From Ignavibacterium sp037440165 (lineage in GTDB: Bacteria; Bacteroidota; Ignavibacteria; Ignavibacteriales; Ignavibacteriaceae), in NCBI RefSeq assembly GCF_037440165.1, contig NZ_JBBIUQ010000014.1, positions 1 through 64,000 of the forward strand: 64,000 bases of DNA. Direction: 5' to 3'. The position numbers and the translations under genes were made by a program. The notes beneath the pieces were generated by a model that did no database searches, had not been told where the DNA came from, and saw only the letters and a program-made list of their open reading frames with translations. This document shows, piece by piece, positions 1 through 7,602 of this stretch. Numbering within the stretch: position 1 is the first letter of the stretch; every line of letters begins with the position of its first letter.

Positions 1-26
1 CTGCATATCTATCATCCTGTCTTAAT

Positions 27-980
27 TCAATCTAGCGGACTCTTAACGCCTAATCCTCTATTAAGAACATGAGTATAGATCATAGTTGTTTTTATAGAAT
101 TATGCCCGAGTAGTTCCTGTATAGATCTTATATCATATCCGTTTTCAAGTAAATGTGTTGCAAAAGAGTGCCTGAATGTGTGTGGACTTGCTTGTTTAAT
201 TACCCCTGCTTTTCTTATTGCTTCCTTTACTGCTCGTTGTATTGTGCTTTCGTGAATATGCCATCTGAAAATTAAACCGCTTTCTTTATCTTTAATAAAT
301 TTATCCGCCGGAAAGGCGTATTGCCATCCAAATTCCTTTCCGGCATTTGGATATTTCTTTTTCAGTGCGTAGGGAAGAATTGTTTCGCCTTTCCCATTTT
401 TTAAATCTTCTTTATGTTTTAAGTAAACCCGGTTTAAGTGTTGTTTCAACGAAGGGATAACAGATTCAGGAAGAATTGTGTGTCGATCTTTCTCACCTTT
501 TCCATCTCTTACAAGTATCTGCTTATAATCGAAATCAATATCTTTTATCCTGAGTTTTAATGCTTCGGCTAATCTTAGCCCACTTCCATAAAGTAATGAA
601 ACAATTATTTTGTTTGTTCCCTCAAGATTGTTAAAAACTTTTTCTACTTCTTTTTTTGAAAGAACAACTGGTAAGTGCTTAACCCTTGATGATCTTTTTA
701 TATTTTCGATCCATCCGACATCTTTATTCAATATGTTTTTGTATAGGAATAAAATTCCTTGCAATGCTTGATTTTGCGTGGCGGATGAAACGTGATGATT
801 AGTTACGAGGTTATCGACGAATGCTTTTATTTCTTCAGCACCCATATCGTTTGGATGGCGTTTGTTGTGGAAAAGAATAAACCGCTTGCTCCAGTTTGTA
901 TATGATAGTTCGGTTTTTCTGCTGTAATGTTTTGAACGTAGTTCAGCCCGAACTTTGTCTAGAAGATTCGGCACTGGCAT
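27..980 (-). CDS. intI: Integron-type tyrosine recombinase (IntI)
   Basis: A 317-residue site-specific recombinase that would join integron gene cassettes by recombining attC and attI sites. The N-terminal SAM-like DNA-binding domain covers about residues 1-90 and the catalytic domain about 105-310. The tyrosine recombinase set is visible: Arg136 (GSGLR), His267/Arg270 (HTFRH), His293 (LLGH) and nucleophile Tyr302 (IYTHV). The insertion at 205-226, containing KYPNAGKEFGWQYAFPA, is the patch that separates IntI from XerC/XerD, so this is more than a generic Xer. Length is normal for IntI and the ATG start is clear. No cassette array or convincing attC site follows its 5' side, where attI would be expected; instead a truncated ABC ATPase lies there in the same orientation. 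A decayed relative lies 0.7 kb away. It is probably an intact but cassette-less integrase. Confidence 0.9.
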   Translation of the reverse strand: MPVPNLLDKVRAELRSKHYSRKTELSYTNWSKRFILFHNKRHPNDMGAEEIKAFVDNLVTNHHVSSATQNQALQGILFLYKNILNKDVGWIENIKRSSRVKHLPVVLSKKEVEKVFNNLEGTNKIIVSLLYGSGLRLAEALKLRIKDIDFDYKQILVRDGKGEKDRHTILPESVIPSLKQHLNRVYLKHKEDLKNGKGETILPYALKKKYPNAGKEFGWQYAFPADKFIKDKESGLIFRWHIHESTIQRAVKEAIRKAGVIKQASPHTFRHSFATHLLENGYDIRSIQELLGHNSIKTTMIYTHVLNRGLGVKSPLD

Positions 981-1014
981 TTGTTCCCCGAAGTAATTTT
1001 TTACTGTTATAAAC

Positions 1015-1440
1015 TTAGTTCAAAATCAAAACAGAGTCAAGCAATTTTTCATTTTTTCTATCGAGAAGTTCTAATTTGGAAAGCCACATTTCAGATGATT
1101 TTCTTGCATCAGATTTGTTCATCCCTCTTATTATACCCATATATTCTAATGATCTAATTATAGGTATCTCTTGATAAAGTCCTCTTTCTTCTGGTAAATA
1201 GTCAAGCTGTGTATGAAGTGGAACTCTGGATGTTGCAGAATCAATCAAAAAGTATTCAATTGTTCCACTATCAGGTTTAATAATATCCATCAGCATCCGA
1301 ACAGTGGTCGTTTTACCGGCGCCATTAGGTCCAAGCAATGCAAAGATTTCACCTTTTTTAACAGTAAAAGAAAGATGATCCACTGCATTAAGTTTTCCAA
1401 ATTGTTTAAGAATTGAATCTACCTTTAGAATTACTTCCAA
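1015..1440 (-). pseudogene. Truncated ABC transporter ATP-binding subunit
   Basis: This is the N-terminal 141 residues of an ABC-2/drug-export-type ATPase. Walker A (GPNGAGKTT) is present at about residues 37-45, followed by the usual stretch through the Q-loop region (LDYLPEERGLYQ). The reading frame ends at LLDRKNEKL, just where the family continues into the signature motif, so signature, Walker B and H-loop are all missing. Normal relatives are about 300 residues. The start is TTG with AAGGAG about 11 bases upstream. It lies directly upstream of the intact integrase in the same orientation, so the break probably marks a rearrangement at the integrase. It cannot hydrolyse ATP as it stands and no permease partner is present. 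Confidence 0.75.
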
Positions 1441-1487
1441 TTGTTTCGAAACTCCTTATAATTTTTTGCATTATAAAGGCTGTTATG

Positions 1488-1610
1488 TTAAAACACAACA
1501 CCGTATTTATAATTACTTGATACCTGCATTAAACTCATTCCACCTTCTGTTATCATCTTTACTGCTGATAACTTGAATTCTTTATCAAAACTCCTTCTTT
1601 TTTCTGACAT
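1488..1610 (-). pseudogene. IS3-family OrfA transposase stub
   Basis: A 40-codon reading frame begins at ATG 1610 with AGGAG just upstream, and stops at 1488. It encodes MSEKRRSFDKEFKLSAVKMI and continues TEGGMSLMQVSSNYK, which is the helix-turn-helix opening of IS3-family OrfA proteins (the Transposase_8 family). Real OrfA proteins are about 90-110 residues, and no OrfB with a DDE core follows, so this is a remnant. It sits between the truncated ABC ATPase and the deleted integrase copy, consistent with an IS having broken this region. Terminal inverted repeats could not be recognised. Confidence 0.7.
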
Positions 1611-1660
1611 TTTGTACTCCTATATTTTTCACTTTTTTCTAAATATAGTTGCTTTTCTTT

Positions 1661-2164
1661 TCATCTACTATTTGGGGGTAGGATCACTATCGGGCTTCTC
1701 ACTCCAAGCACATTCTTTAAAACATGAGTATATATCATCGTAGTTTTTACACTTTTATGTCCCAATAATTCCTGGACTGTTCTAATATCTTGTCCTATCT
1801 CCAATAAATGTGTAGCGAAACTATGTCTAAAGGTATGTGGACTTCCGGGCTTATTTATTCCACTTTTCTTTATTGCCTCTTTAACAGCTTCTTGGATTAC
1901 ACTTTCGTGAATGTGAAATCTGAATTTGAGTTTTAACTCTTTATCATATATGAAACCAGACGCCGGAAATAGGTACTGCCATCGAATATCTTTATTCAAG
2001 ATATTTTTATACAGATATAAGATCGCTTGTAATGCCTGATTCTGTGTTGATGAAGAAACATTTTGTTCAACTGCAAGATGGTTTAGGAATTTCTGAATCT
2101 CATTTTGTCCCATCTCATTTAGATGTCTTTTGTTATGGAAAAGAATAAATTTTTTTATCCATCC
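1661..2164 (-). pseudogene. Internally deleted second integron integrase
   Basis: A second copy related to the integrase at 27-980. The open part (1661-2113, 150 codons) starts at an internal Met, but homology continues upstream in the same frame to about 2164 (GWIKKFILFHNKRH), so roughly 30 N-terminal residues are gone. Compared with the intact copy, the frame jumps from NKD at residue 87 straight to WQY at residue 220, losing about 131 residues without a frameshift. The missing part includes the catalytic Arg and Lys. The C-terminal HTFRH, LLGH and IYTHV motifs remain. Both deletion ends in the intact copy carry a GGATGG-like sequence, which suggests deletion between short direct repeats. 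It should be catalytically dead. Confidence 0.85.
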
Positions 2165-2406
2165 GATAGTGATATTTTGTGCTTTCCTTTAATTTATTTG
2201 CATTAAACTCTGCTTCACCATGATGAATTTTATTTCGGAATATTAAACTTCAATTCGCAAACGCTTCACATACACTTTAATCATTACTTATATTATACTG
2301 ATACTATTCTTTTAGTCAGACTAAACTATTTTAATATTTTACTTTTGATAAATATCAGCCAGGTTTTATGTTGGCAGAAATCAGATTTAGAGTAATAAGA
2401 AAATTG
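2165..2406. other. Gene-free spacer
   Basis: About 240 bases between the decayed integrase and the CMD-like gene. It is very AT-rich and has no convincing reading frame, RNA gene or repeat. A short open stretch on the minus strand near 2170-2230 runs out of frame with the integrase and resembles nothing I recognise. Confidence 0.5.
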
Positions 2407-3003
2407 TTATTTATTCTTCTGTATCATTTTAATTAATACTTTCAATCCAAAATTCTTTTGATGATCGCAGTTAATTAAATTGAGATTTGAGATAAGAGCG
2501 GAAATTTGTTTTACAGATAAACCATTTCTGATTCCACCATAAAGATGTGAAATAAGCTGTTCTTCAAACATCTGAACTGATAAAACAGAAATGATGCAAG
2601 CTTCCCTTTCTTTCATTGAAAGGTGTTTACGACTTAAAACTTTTCCGTAACCTTCGGTGATTAACCATTCGGCCAGTTCAGGTGAAAACTTTTTAACATT
2701 CGAAATTAATTTTGGAAGTTTATCGCCATAGATGAGTTTACTGTATTTAATTCCTTTCTCTTTTAGTCCGTCCAAATTTAATCTATAAATCTTTGGATTA
2801 TATTTACTTAAATGATGAAATTTTTTTAGATAGAATAAAGCAGAAGGAAATCCACAGAATAAATAGTTCTGAAGTAATGCTTCGTAAATTTTTTTCTTAG
2901 ATATTTTTTTACTCAAAGCAAGATGAACAAACGAATCAAATTTTTCTGAATTATTTGCAGCTGCAGCAGCTGAGATTATCGATAAGATTTCTATTGCAGT
3001 CAT
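2407..3003 (-). CDS. Carboxymuconolactone decarboxylase-like protein
   Basis: A 198-residue soluble protein with two divergent CMD/AhpD-like halves. The first contains EALLQNYLFCGFPSALFYL (about residues 42-60), the second MKEREACIISVLSVQMFEEQ and then HLYGGIRNGLS (about 130-165), matching the usual pattern of a conserved RE, a Q and an H followed by a glycine-rich turn. The CxxC redox pair of AhpD is absent, so peroxidase-reductase activity is unlikely. The family includes decarboxylases and proteins of unknown role. The gene stands alone; the downstream side is the integrase scrapyard and the upstream neighbour is separated by a terminator. Family assignment is moderate and the function is unknown. 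Confidence 0.55.
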   Translation of the reverse strand: MTAIEILSIISAAAAANNSEKFDSFVHLALSKKISKKKIYEALLQNYLFCGFPSALFYLKKFHHLSKYNPKIYRLNLDGLKEKGIKYSKLIYGDKLPKLISNVKKFSPELAEWLITEGYGKVLSRKHLSMKEREACIISVLSVQMFEEQLISHLYGGIRNGLSVKQISALISNLNLINCDHQKNFGLKVLIKMIQKNK

Positions 3004-3050
3004 ATTTGGAGAAACGATTTAATAAAAAAAATTTTTCGGATAAATTAAAT

Positions 3051-3087
3051 AAAAAAAGTCACCCGTTAGAGTAATCCGGGTGACTTT
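3051..3087 (-). terminator. Rho-independent terminator of the TPR gene
   Basis: The arms AAAGTCACCCG (3055-3065) and CGGGTGACTTT (3077-3087) form a perfect 11-bp stem. Read on the minus strand it is followed by a run of T, and it lies 24 bases beyond the stop of the TPR gene. Confidence 0.9.
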
Positions 3088-3110
3088 AAAGTTAGTTCTT
3101 CTTGAAAAAT

Positions 3111-3878
3111 TTATTTCATTAACCCAAGCTGATATTCAGCATTTGCACGATAGCCTGGATCACTTTTTGCCTGATTGAACATTTCTTTTGCTTTGATGGT
3201 ATCGCCTTTTCCTTTGTAAGAAAGTCCCATATAATAATAGGCACCGCCTTTATTGATTTTCGAACGATACTTTAATGCATCTTCAGCGGCTTTAATTGAA
3301 TTATCGTACTGCCCTAATTCCTGATATAACTGAGCTAACAAGAGATAAGCTGCATCGTATTTATCAAGTTCCACAGCTTTGATAAAATATTCAATAGCTT
3401 TGTTTGCATTACCAGAGCTCATCGCCTGATTGCCAAGTTTTGTGTAGGCAAGAGACATATTCTTTTTAACTTTATCTTTTATTGAATTGTTCTTGGATGC
3501 TGAAAGAACTTTTTCAAAAGTTTCAATCGCCTTGTTATAATCACCCATCGAGAAATAAGTACCACCTAAAGCATTAAGAGCGGCTTCATTGTTTGGGCTT
3601 AGTTTCAGGCATTCTTCAAATGCAATTCTTGAATCATCAAGTTTATCAGATTTCTTAAGTGCAACACCTTTCTGATAATAAATTCTGTAATCCTTTTCAA
3701 TAGCAAGTGCCTGATTATATTTTTCAACAGCTCCGTTGTAATTACCAGCTTTAAGAAGCGAATTTCCTTCGTTATAAAGTTTTCCTGCCTCTGGTTTCAT
3801 TTCCTGAGCAAATGCAGCAGAAATAAATAAAATGGAAACACCAAAAATCAGTTGAAAAATTTTATTGAGTTTCATCAT
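3111..3878 (-). CDS. Secreted tetratricopeptide repeat protein
   Basis: A 255-residue protein with an N-terminal signal peptide (hydrophobic stretch FQLIFGVSILFISAAFA followed by QE) and then about six TPR units from residue 30 to the end. Examples are the unit around YNEGNSLLKAGNYNGAVEKY and the later NALGGTYFSMGDYNKAIETF. TPR solenoids bind peptides or partner proteins; here it would do so in the periplasm. No enzymatic domain is fused. The gene has its own terminator and lies next to tRNA-Leu, so it is probably monocistronic. A second Met immediately after the first is an equally good start. The specific partner cannot be inferred. Confidence 0.8.
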   Translation of the reverse strand: MMKLNKIFQLIFGVSILFISAAFAQEMKPEAGKLYNEGNSLLKAGNYNGAVEKYNQALAIEKDYRIYYQKGVALKKSDKLDDSRIAFEECLKLSPNNEAALNALGGTYFSMGDYNKAIETFEKVLSASKNNSIKDKVKKNMSLAYTKLGNQAMSSGNANKAIEYFIKAVELDKYDAAYLLLAQLYQELGQYDNSIKAAEDALKYRSKINKGGAYYYMGLSYKGKGDTIKAKEMFNQAKSDPGYRANAEYQLGLMK

Positions 3879-3916
3879 AATTACCTATTGTTAGTTAAAG
3901 TAAACAAAAAAAGTAG

Positions 3917-3998
3917 TGCGGAAGGCGGGATTTGAACCCGCACGCCTCTCGGCGCCACCCCCTCAAGATGGTGTGTCTACCAGTTCCACCACTTCCGC
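3917..3998 (-). tRNA. tRNA-Leu (anticodon GAG)
   Basis: On the minus strand the acceptor arms GCGGAAG (from 3998) and CTTCCGC pair perfectly. The D arm has GGTAGAC, the anticodon arm is CCATC-TTGAGGG-GGTGG giving anticodon GAG, there is a long variable arm (GGCGCCGAGAGGCG) typical of class II tRNA-Leu, and the T arm contains GGTTCAAATCC. CCA is not encoded. It reads CUC and CUU codons. Confidence 0.97.
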
Positions 3999-4075
3999 AA
4001 AAATTTGGTGCGAAAAATTATAAGACAAATCAAAGAAATGCAAGATTGAGATAGTGTAATTTTTGAGTTTTTTTC

Positions 4076-4543
4076 CTAATCCTTGGGCAATCCTTTTCTT
4101 TTCATAAGTATTTTTCTGATTTCATCCTTAAATCTCTTTTCAAAGACTACAAGTTTTGTTACCTGCTCAGGTGAGAGAATATCATTCAGTGATAATATGA
4201 ACTGCTTTCTTTTATTTTCAATCTGAATTCTGATATCTAAAAATTCATCCAGTAATCGTTTCTGCTCAGCAATATTTTTGTCATTTGGTCCATCAGTAAG
4301 CTTTTCAAGATCTCTGATTATTTCATCTGACCGCATTTCAAGCTTTTCAATTTCTTTCCTGTGCTCATTTCTTCTCGCAAAAAATCTTACGGATTGTTCT
4401 TCATTCAGATTTAATGATTCAATCAATTTAACTTTCTCAAGCTGCTCTATTTTGCTGTCCATCATTCTTCGTTCGCGGCGTTCCTGCGATAATGCAGGCA
4501 AGCTGAAAAGCAGAAGCAAACTAATTAGAATAATATTTTTCAT
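4076..4543 (-). CDS. Spy/CpxP-like periplasmic protein
   Basis: A 155-residue exported protein: signal peptide MKNIILISLLLLFSLPALSQ, then a charged, almost wholly helical body. Two segments resemble the LTxxQ motif of the Spy/CpxP/CnrX fold: LNLNEEQ near residue 47 and LSPEQ near residue 127. Such proteins act as periplasmic chaperones or as metal/envelope-stress sensors. It follows the anti-sigma factor by 11 bases and is the third gene of the ECF operon, the position CnrX-like sensors take in metal-responsive ECF systems. RBS GAGAGG precedes the ATG. The role as sensor for this ECF pair is inferred. Confidence 0.65.
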   Translation of the reverse strand: MKNIILISLLLLFSLPALSQERRERRMMDSKIEQLEKVKLIESLNLNEEQSVRFFARRNEHRKEIEKLEMRSDEIIRDLEKLTDGPNDKNIAEQKRLLDEFLDIRIQIENKRKQFILSLNDILSPEQVTKLVVFEKRFKDEIRKILMKRKGLPKD

Positions 4544-4554
4544 TTTAACCTCTC

Positions 4555-5133
4555 TTAAAATTTTCTTTCGATTAGTGCAAGATAAATTTCCTGCTCGTCT
4601 TCCTGAGTGAGTAAACTTTTCTGGTACAGATTATTTATATCATCGCCATTGAAAACATAAGAAGCAATTTTATCTGAATCCGTTCTTAATTCTTCAGAAA
4701 ATAAAGAATCAATTTTTTCAGATTCAACGACATCAAGATAATCAGATGGAAGATACTGCATTAATTCTTCATCAGTAAAATAAGACAAAGTGCTTTCGGA
4801 TAAAGATTGTTTTTCAGGAATAAAGATAACCAGTCCGGCAGCAAGTATCAGAAATAATGTTATTAGGGTAAAAGCTGGTTTTAAGATAATGCTGCCTTTG
4901 CTTGATGAAATTCTTTTCCTGAATTTTGGAATAATTGTTTTGAGATATTCTCTGTCCGTAACCTGATTCGTCATCTGGGCTTTCAAATCAAACACTTTGC
5001 TCACCTCTTCAAATTCTTTTTTCAGTTCTGCATTTGATTCGAGTTCAGATAATAATTTTTCTTTCTCAACAGAGCTAAGCTCACCATCAAAATATTTGAT
5101 GGTTCTTTCTGTCATTTCACTTCCTGTATTCAT
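4555..5133 (-). CDS. Anti-sigma factor, single-pass membrane protein
   Basis: A 192-residue protein with a short acidic helical N-terminal part (TERTIKYFDGELSSVEKEKL, about residues 8-27), which is the layout of sigma-binding anti-sigma domains but without the zinc-binding HxxxCxxC. One transmembrane helix follows at about 84-106 (LKPAFTLITLFLILAAGLVIFI), then an acidic periplasmic tail. Its first 17 bases overlap the end of the ECF sigma gene, indicating translational coupling. It should hold the sigma factor at the inner membrane until a periplasmic signal is sensed, perhaps by the Spy-like neighbours. A second start (Met7) is possible. Confidence 0.8.
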   Translation of the reverse strand: MNTGSEMTERTIKYFDGELSSVEKEKLLSELESNAELKKEFEEVSKVFDLKAQMTNQVTDREYLKTIIPKFRKRISSSKGSIILKPAFTLITLFLILAAGLVIFIPEKQSLSESTLSYFTDEELMQYLPSDYLDVVESEKIDSLFSEELRTDSDKIASYVFNGDDINNLYQKSLLTQEDEQEIYLALIERKF

Positions 5134-5674
5134 ATTCTTTAATTAAGTCTTTTAATTTTTTTACAGCATGAAAATAATTTGCCTTCAATGCACCAACAGA
5201 TGTTCCGGTAATTTTACTTATTTCTTCATAATCCATTTCTTCAAAATGCCGCAATATGAATACCTGTCTTTGTTTTGCAGGAATCTTTTGTATCAGCCTC
5301 TCTATAAATTTTGTTTTTTCTTTATTCTCAATATTCAAAACCGGATCATAATCATCATTTGCTGTGTTCAACAAACTCTTCAAAGGTAAAAATTCTCTTA
5401 TACTCCTGCGTTTAATGTAATTCAAACTTCGTGTAATCGTAATTCTGTATAACCAGGTATAAAACGAAGCCTTAAATTCAAATGTATTCAGTTTTTTATA
5501 AAGAACCATCAAAACTTCCTGAACAACTTCATCAGCATCAAGATGATTTCCGGTCATTCTTCTTGCAAGCAGATAGATTTTTTCCTGATACTTTAACACC
5601 AATTTATTGAAAGAAGATTCATCTCCTTCAAGAAATTTTTTTATCAGTTCAAAATCGTTATTCTTTTCCTGCAT
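5117..5674 (-). CDS. ECF-family RNA polymerase sigma factor
   Basis: A 185-residue extracytoplasmic-function sigma factor. Region 2 lies at about 20-90 (YQEKIYLLARRMTG, then DADEVVQEVLMVLYKKL and FKASFYTWLYRI), and region 4 at about 128-180 (IPAKQRQVFILRHFEEMDYE then EISKITGTSVGALK, the HTH). There is no region 1 or 3, as expected for ECF. It is the first gene of the sigma, anti-sigma, Spy-like operon and shares a 124-base divergent region with a second Spy-like gene. Two inverted repeats in that region suggest control, probably including autoregulation. Target genes cannot be read from this window beyond the divergent neighbour. Confidence 0.92.
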   Translation of the reverse strand: MQEKNNDFELIKKFLEGDESSFNKLVLKYQEKIYLLARRMTGNHLDADEVVQEVLMVLYKKLNTFEFKASFYTWLYRITITRSLNYIKRRSIREFLPLKSLLNTANDDYDPVLNIENKEKTKFIERLIQKIPAKQRQVFILRHFEEMDYEEISKITGTSVGALKANYFHAVKKLKDLIKEYEYRK

Positions 5675-5696
5675 ATTACAATTTGTTTCGATTGTT

Positions 5697-5745
5697 TGAC
5701 ATCAGGATGTCAGATTTGGTTTAATTCTTAAATCTTTAAACCAAA
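5697..5745. promoter_or_regulatory. Two inverted repeats in the divergent ECF/Spy-like promoter region
   Basis: TGACAT-CAGG-ATGTCA (5697-5712) is a perfect 6-bp inverted repeat. It is directly followed by TTTGGTTTAA (5715-5724) paired with TTAAACCAAA (5736-5745), a perfect 10-bp inverted repeat with an 11-base spacer. They lie between the divergent starts of the ECF sigma gene and the Spy-like gene. They could be operators or a 5' UTR hairpin; no T-run marks them as a terminator. Confidence 0.5.
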
Positions 5746-5798
5746 ACTATTTTATAAATGTCAAAGGGGCAAAACAAATAATTGAAAGGGATCTTAAT

Positions 5799-6257
5799 AT
5801 GAAAACAAAATTTTTATTAACCTTAATTGCAATTCTTGCAATAGGTTTATTTACCAGCTCATTCGCTCAAATGGAAAGAATGAAAATGCGAGATAAGATG
5901 CATAAGAAAATGGAAGAAAAACTTAATTTAACGGATTCTCAGAAAAGTAAAATTGAAGAGCTGAGAATAAATCATCAGAAGAAGATGATTGAACTGAAAG
6001 CTGATCTTGAAAAAAAGGAAGTTGAACTCAAGGCATTAAGAAACAGTGAGAAACTAAATCGCAATGATCTATTGAAGCTCACAAAAGAAATCAATGATAT
6101 CAGAGCATCAATGGCAACTGGACGAGCAAATCATCAGATGGATATTTACGATTTACTGGATAATAATCAGAAAAAGCTCTGGCGTGAAATGAAACCTGAA
6201 TTCGGAATGAAGGACAGAAAACAGATGAAGATGCACAGACACAGAGACATAGATTAG
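5799..6257 (+). CDS. Met/His-rich Spy/CpxP-like periplasmic protein
   Basis: A 152-residue exported helical protein with a clear signal peptide (MKTKFLLTLIAILAIGLFTS then SFAQ). The mature protein starts and ends with Met/His-rich stretches (MERMKMRDKMHKKM and MKMHRHRDID), which suggests binding of soft or borderline metals. The core has the helical hairpin arrangement of the Spy/CpxP/CnrX group: LNLTDSQKSKIEELR near residue 42 and LLDNNQKKLW near 113. It is transcribed divergently from the ECF operon, whose last gene encodes a second protein of this type, so it is a plausible target or sensor of that sigma factor. A strong terminator follows. Confidence 0.7.
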   Translation: MKTKFLLTLIAILAIGLFTSSFAQMERMKMRDKMHKKMEEKLNLTDSQKSKIEELRINHQKKMIELKADLEKKEVELKALRNSEKLNRNDLLKLTKEINDIRASMATGRANHQMDIYDLLDNNQKKLWREMKPEFGMKDRKQMKMHRHRDID

Positions 6258-6284
6258 TTTTCTCATAGCGCCTCTCTCCAACAT

Positions 6285-6328
6285 AAATGTCACTCTGCGA
6301 TATTGTTCAGAGTGACATTTTCATTTTA
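6285..6328 (+). terminator. Rho-independent terminator after the Spy-like gene
   Basis: AAATGTCACTCTG (6285-6297) and CAGAGTGACATTT (6308-6320) form a perfect 13-bp stem, followed by TTTCATTTT on the plus strand. The arms resemble the dispersed CACTCTGAA/TTCAGAGTG sequences seen elsewhere in the window. It also lies at the 3' end of the convergent SDR gene and may stop both transcripts. Confidence 0.85.
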
Positions 6329-7034
6329 AATCGCCTGTAATCGGACGAACAACAATTTCCTCAGCAACTGCATTTCCCTTTTGCAAATAAGCCCAAACAA
6401 CTATCCTTGCAACATCTTCTGAAGTCATCATTTTATCACTATACATTTCTCTTAATTTGCCGGGCCACATTGGAGTTTCTGTTGCACCGGGAAGAATATT
6501 GATTATTCTGATGTTGTGCTCTCTAACTTCTTCACGTAATGAATTTGCATAACCGAGCAAACCCATTTTAGAAGCTGTATAAGCTGAACTTTTTGTGTAA
6601 ACTGATTTTGCAACAACAGAAAGTATGTTGATGATTGTTCCACCGCCATTTGAAATCATATGCGGAAGAACTGCTTTTATTGTATAGATTGAACCTAAAA
6701 GATTGGTTGTGATAATATCATTTATCTCGTTGATTGAATTCTCTACTGCAAGTTTGAAAGTAGTAATACCAGCGTTGTTAATAAGACAATCAACCTTTCC
6801 CGTTGCTGAAATTTTTTTAAACACTGATTCAACATTCTGATAGGAAGCTACATTGCAAGGATAAATTTCAACTGAATGATTTTCTTTCCCAAGTTCAGAA
6901 TTCAATCTTTCAAGTTCAACACTTCTTCTTGCTGAGGCAAAAACTCTGCAGCCGACACGTGCAAACTCTGCTGCGGCTGCTCTTCCTATGCCACTGCTTG
7001 CGCCAGTAACCCAGATTCCAGATGATTTATACAT
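6321..7034 (-). CDS. Sepiapterin-reductase-like short-chain dehydrogenase
   Basis: A 237-residue NADP(H)-type SDR. The Rossmann motif TGASSGIG is at about 10-17, NNAG at about 86-89, and the catalytic Ser...YTASK (Tyr/Lys) at about 147-153. From memory, its C-terminal third matches the Chlorobium tepidum sepiapterin reductase pattern: PGA..TPMW, MM..EDIA..V..AYLQ, then VEEI..RP..GD, the last few residues of both proteins. It is the last gene of the operon behind PTPS and GTP cyclohydrolase I and overlaps the latter by one base, the position expected for the enzyme that reduces 6-pyruvoyltetrahydropterin to tetrahydrobiopterin. SDRs are promiscuous, so the substrate rests on context plus the C-terminal match. 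Confidence 0.7.
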   Translation of the reverse strand: MYKSSGIWVTGASSGIGRAAAAEFARVGCRVFASARRSVELERLNSELGKENHSVEIYPCNVASYQNVESVFKKISATGKVDCLINNAGITTFKLAVENSINEINDIITTNLLGSIYTIKAVLPHMISNGGGTIINILSVVAKSVYTKSSAYTASKMGLLGYANSLREEVREHNIRIINILPGATETPMWPGKLREMYSDKMMTSEDVARIVVWAYLQKGNAVAEEIVVRPITGDLK

Positions 7035-7600
7035 TAAAGATTATTCATTCCGATTAAGTTCAAGAATTCATTTCTGGTTTTTTCATCTTCTTTGAATACA
7101 CCGTGCATTGCACTTGCAGTTGCAGATGAATTTTGTTTTTCAACTCCGCGCATCAGCATACACATATGAAAAGCTTCTGATACAACCGCAACACCAATTG
7201 GCTGAAGATATTTCTCTATCGTGTCAGCGACCTGTTGAGTCATTCTTTCCTGCACCTGCAATCTTCTTGCAAAGACTTCAACAATTCTGGGAATTTTGCT
7301 TAATCCAACAATTTTACCATTTGGAATGTAAGCGATATGAACTTTACCATAAAATGGCAGCATATGATGTTCACACATACTGTAAAAATCAATATTCTTT
7401 ATCAATACCATCGCATCATATTTTTCAGTGAAGATGGCATTGTTAAGAACTTCTTCAATATCCTTATTGTATCCTGCTGTAAGAAATTCATAAGCTTCTG
7501 CAACCCTTTTGGGAGTTGAAAGCAAACCTTCGCGATTCGGGTCCTCACCAATCTCTATAAGTATGTGTCTGATATTGGCTTCAAATTTTTCTTTATTCAA
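7034..7600 (-). CDS. folE: GTP cyclohydrolase I
   Basis: A 188-residue enzyme converting GTP to 7,8-dihydroneopterin triphosphate, the entry to folate and biopterin. The zinc ligands are seen in CEHHMLPF (Cys and His) and in HMCMLMRG (second Cys), and the active-site stretch GKVHIAYIPNGKIVGLSK is intact. Length is normal for type IA. The start is TTG with GGAG eight bases upstream; there is no better ATG. It lies two bases after the PTPS stop and its stop overlaps the SDR start (TAATG), so the three pterin genes are translationally coupled. In this context it probably feeds biopterin rather than folate. Confidence 0.96.
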   Translation of the reverse strand: MNKEKFEANIRHILIEIGEDPNREGLLSTPKRVAEAYEFLTAGYNKDIEEVLNNAIFTEKYDAMVLIKNIDFYSMCEHHMLPFYGKVHIAYIPNGKIVGLSKIPRIVEVFARRLQVQERMTQQVADTIEKYLQPIGVAVVSEAFHMCMLMRGVEKQNSSATASAMHGVFKEDEKTRNEFLNLIGMNNL

Positions 7601-7602
7601 TT

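Noticed and set aside
980..1014. attI or attC site next to the integrase
   Set aside because: No RYYYAAC/GTTRRRY pair with a foldable arm structure could be recognised in this short spacer or in the following 1.2 kb.
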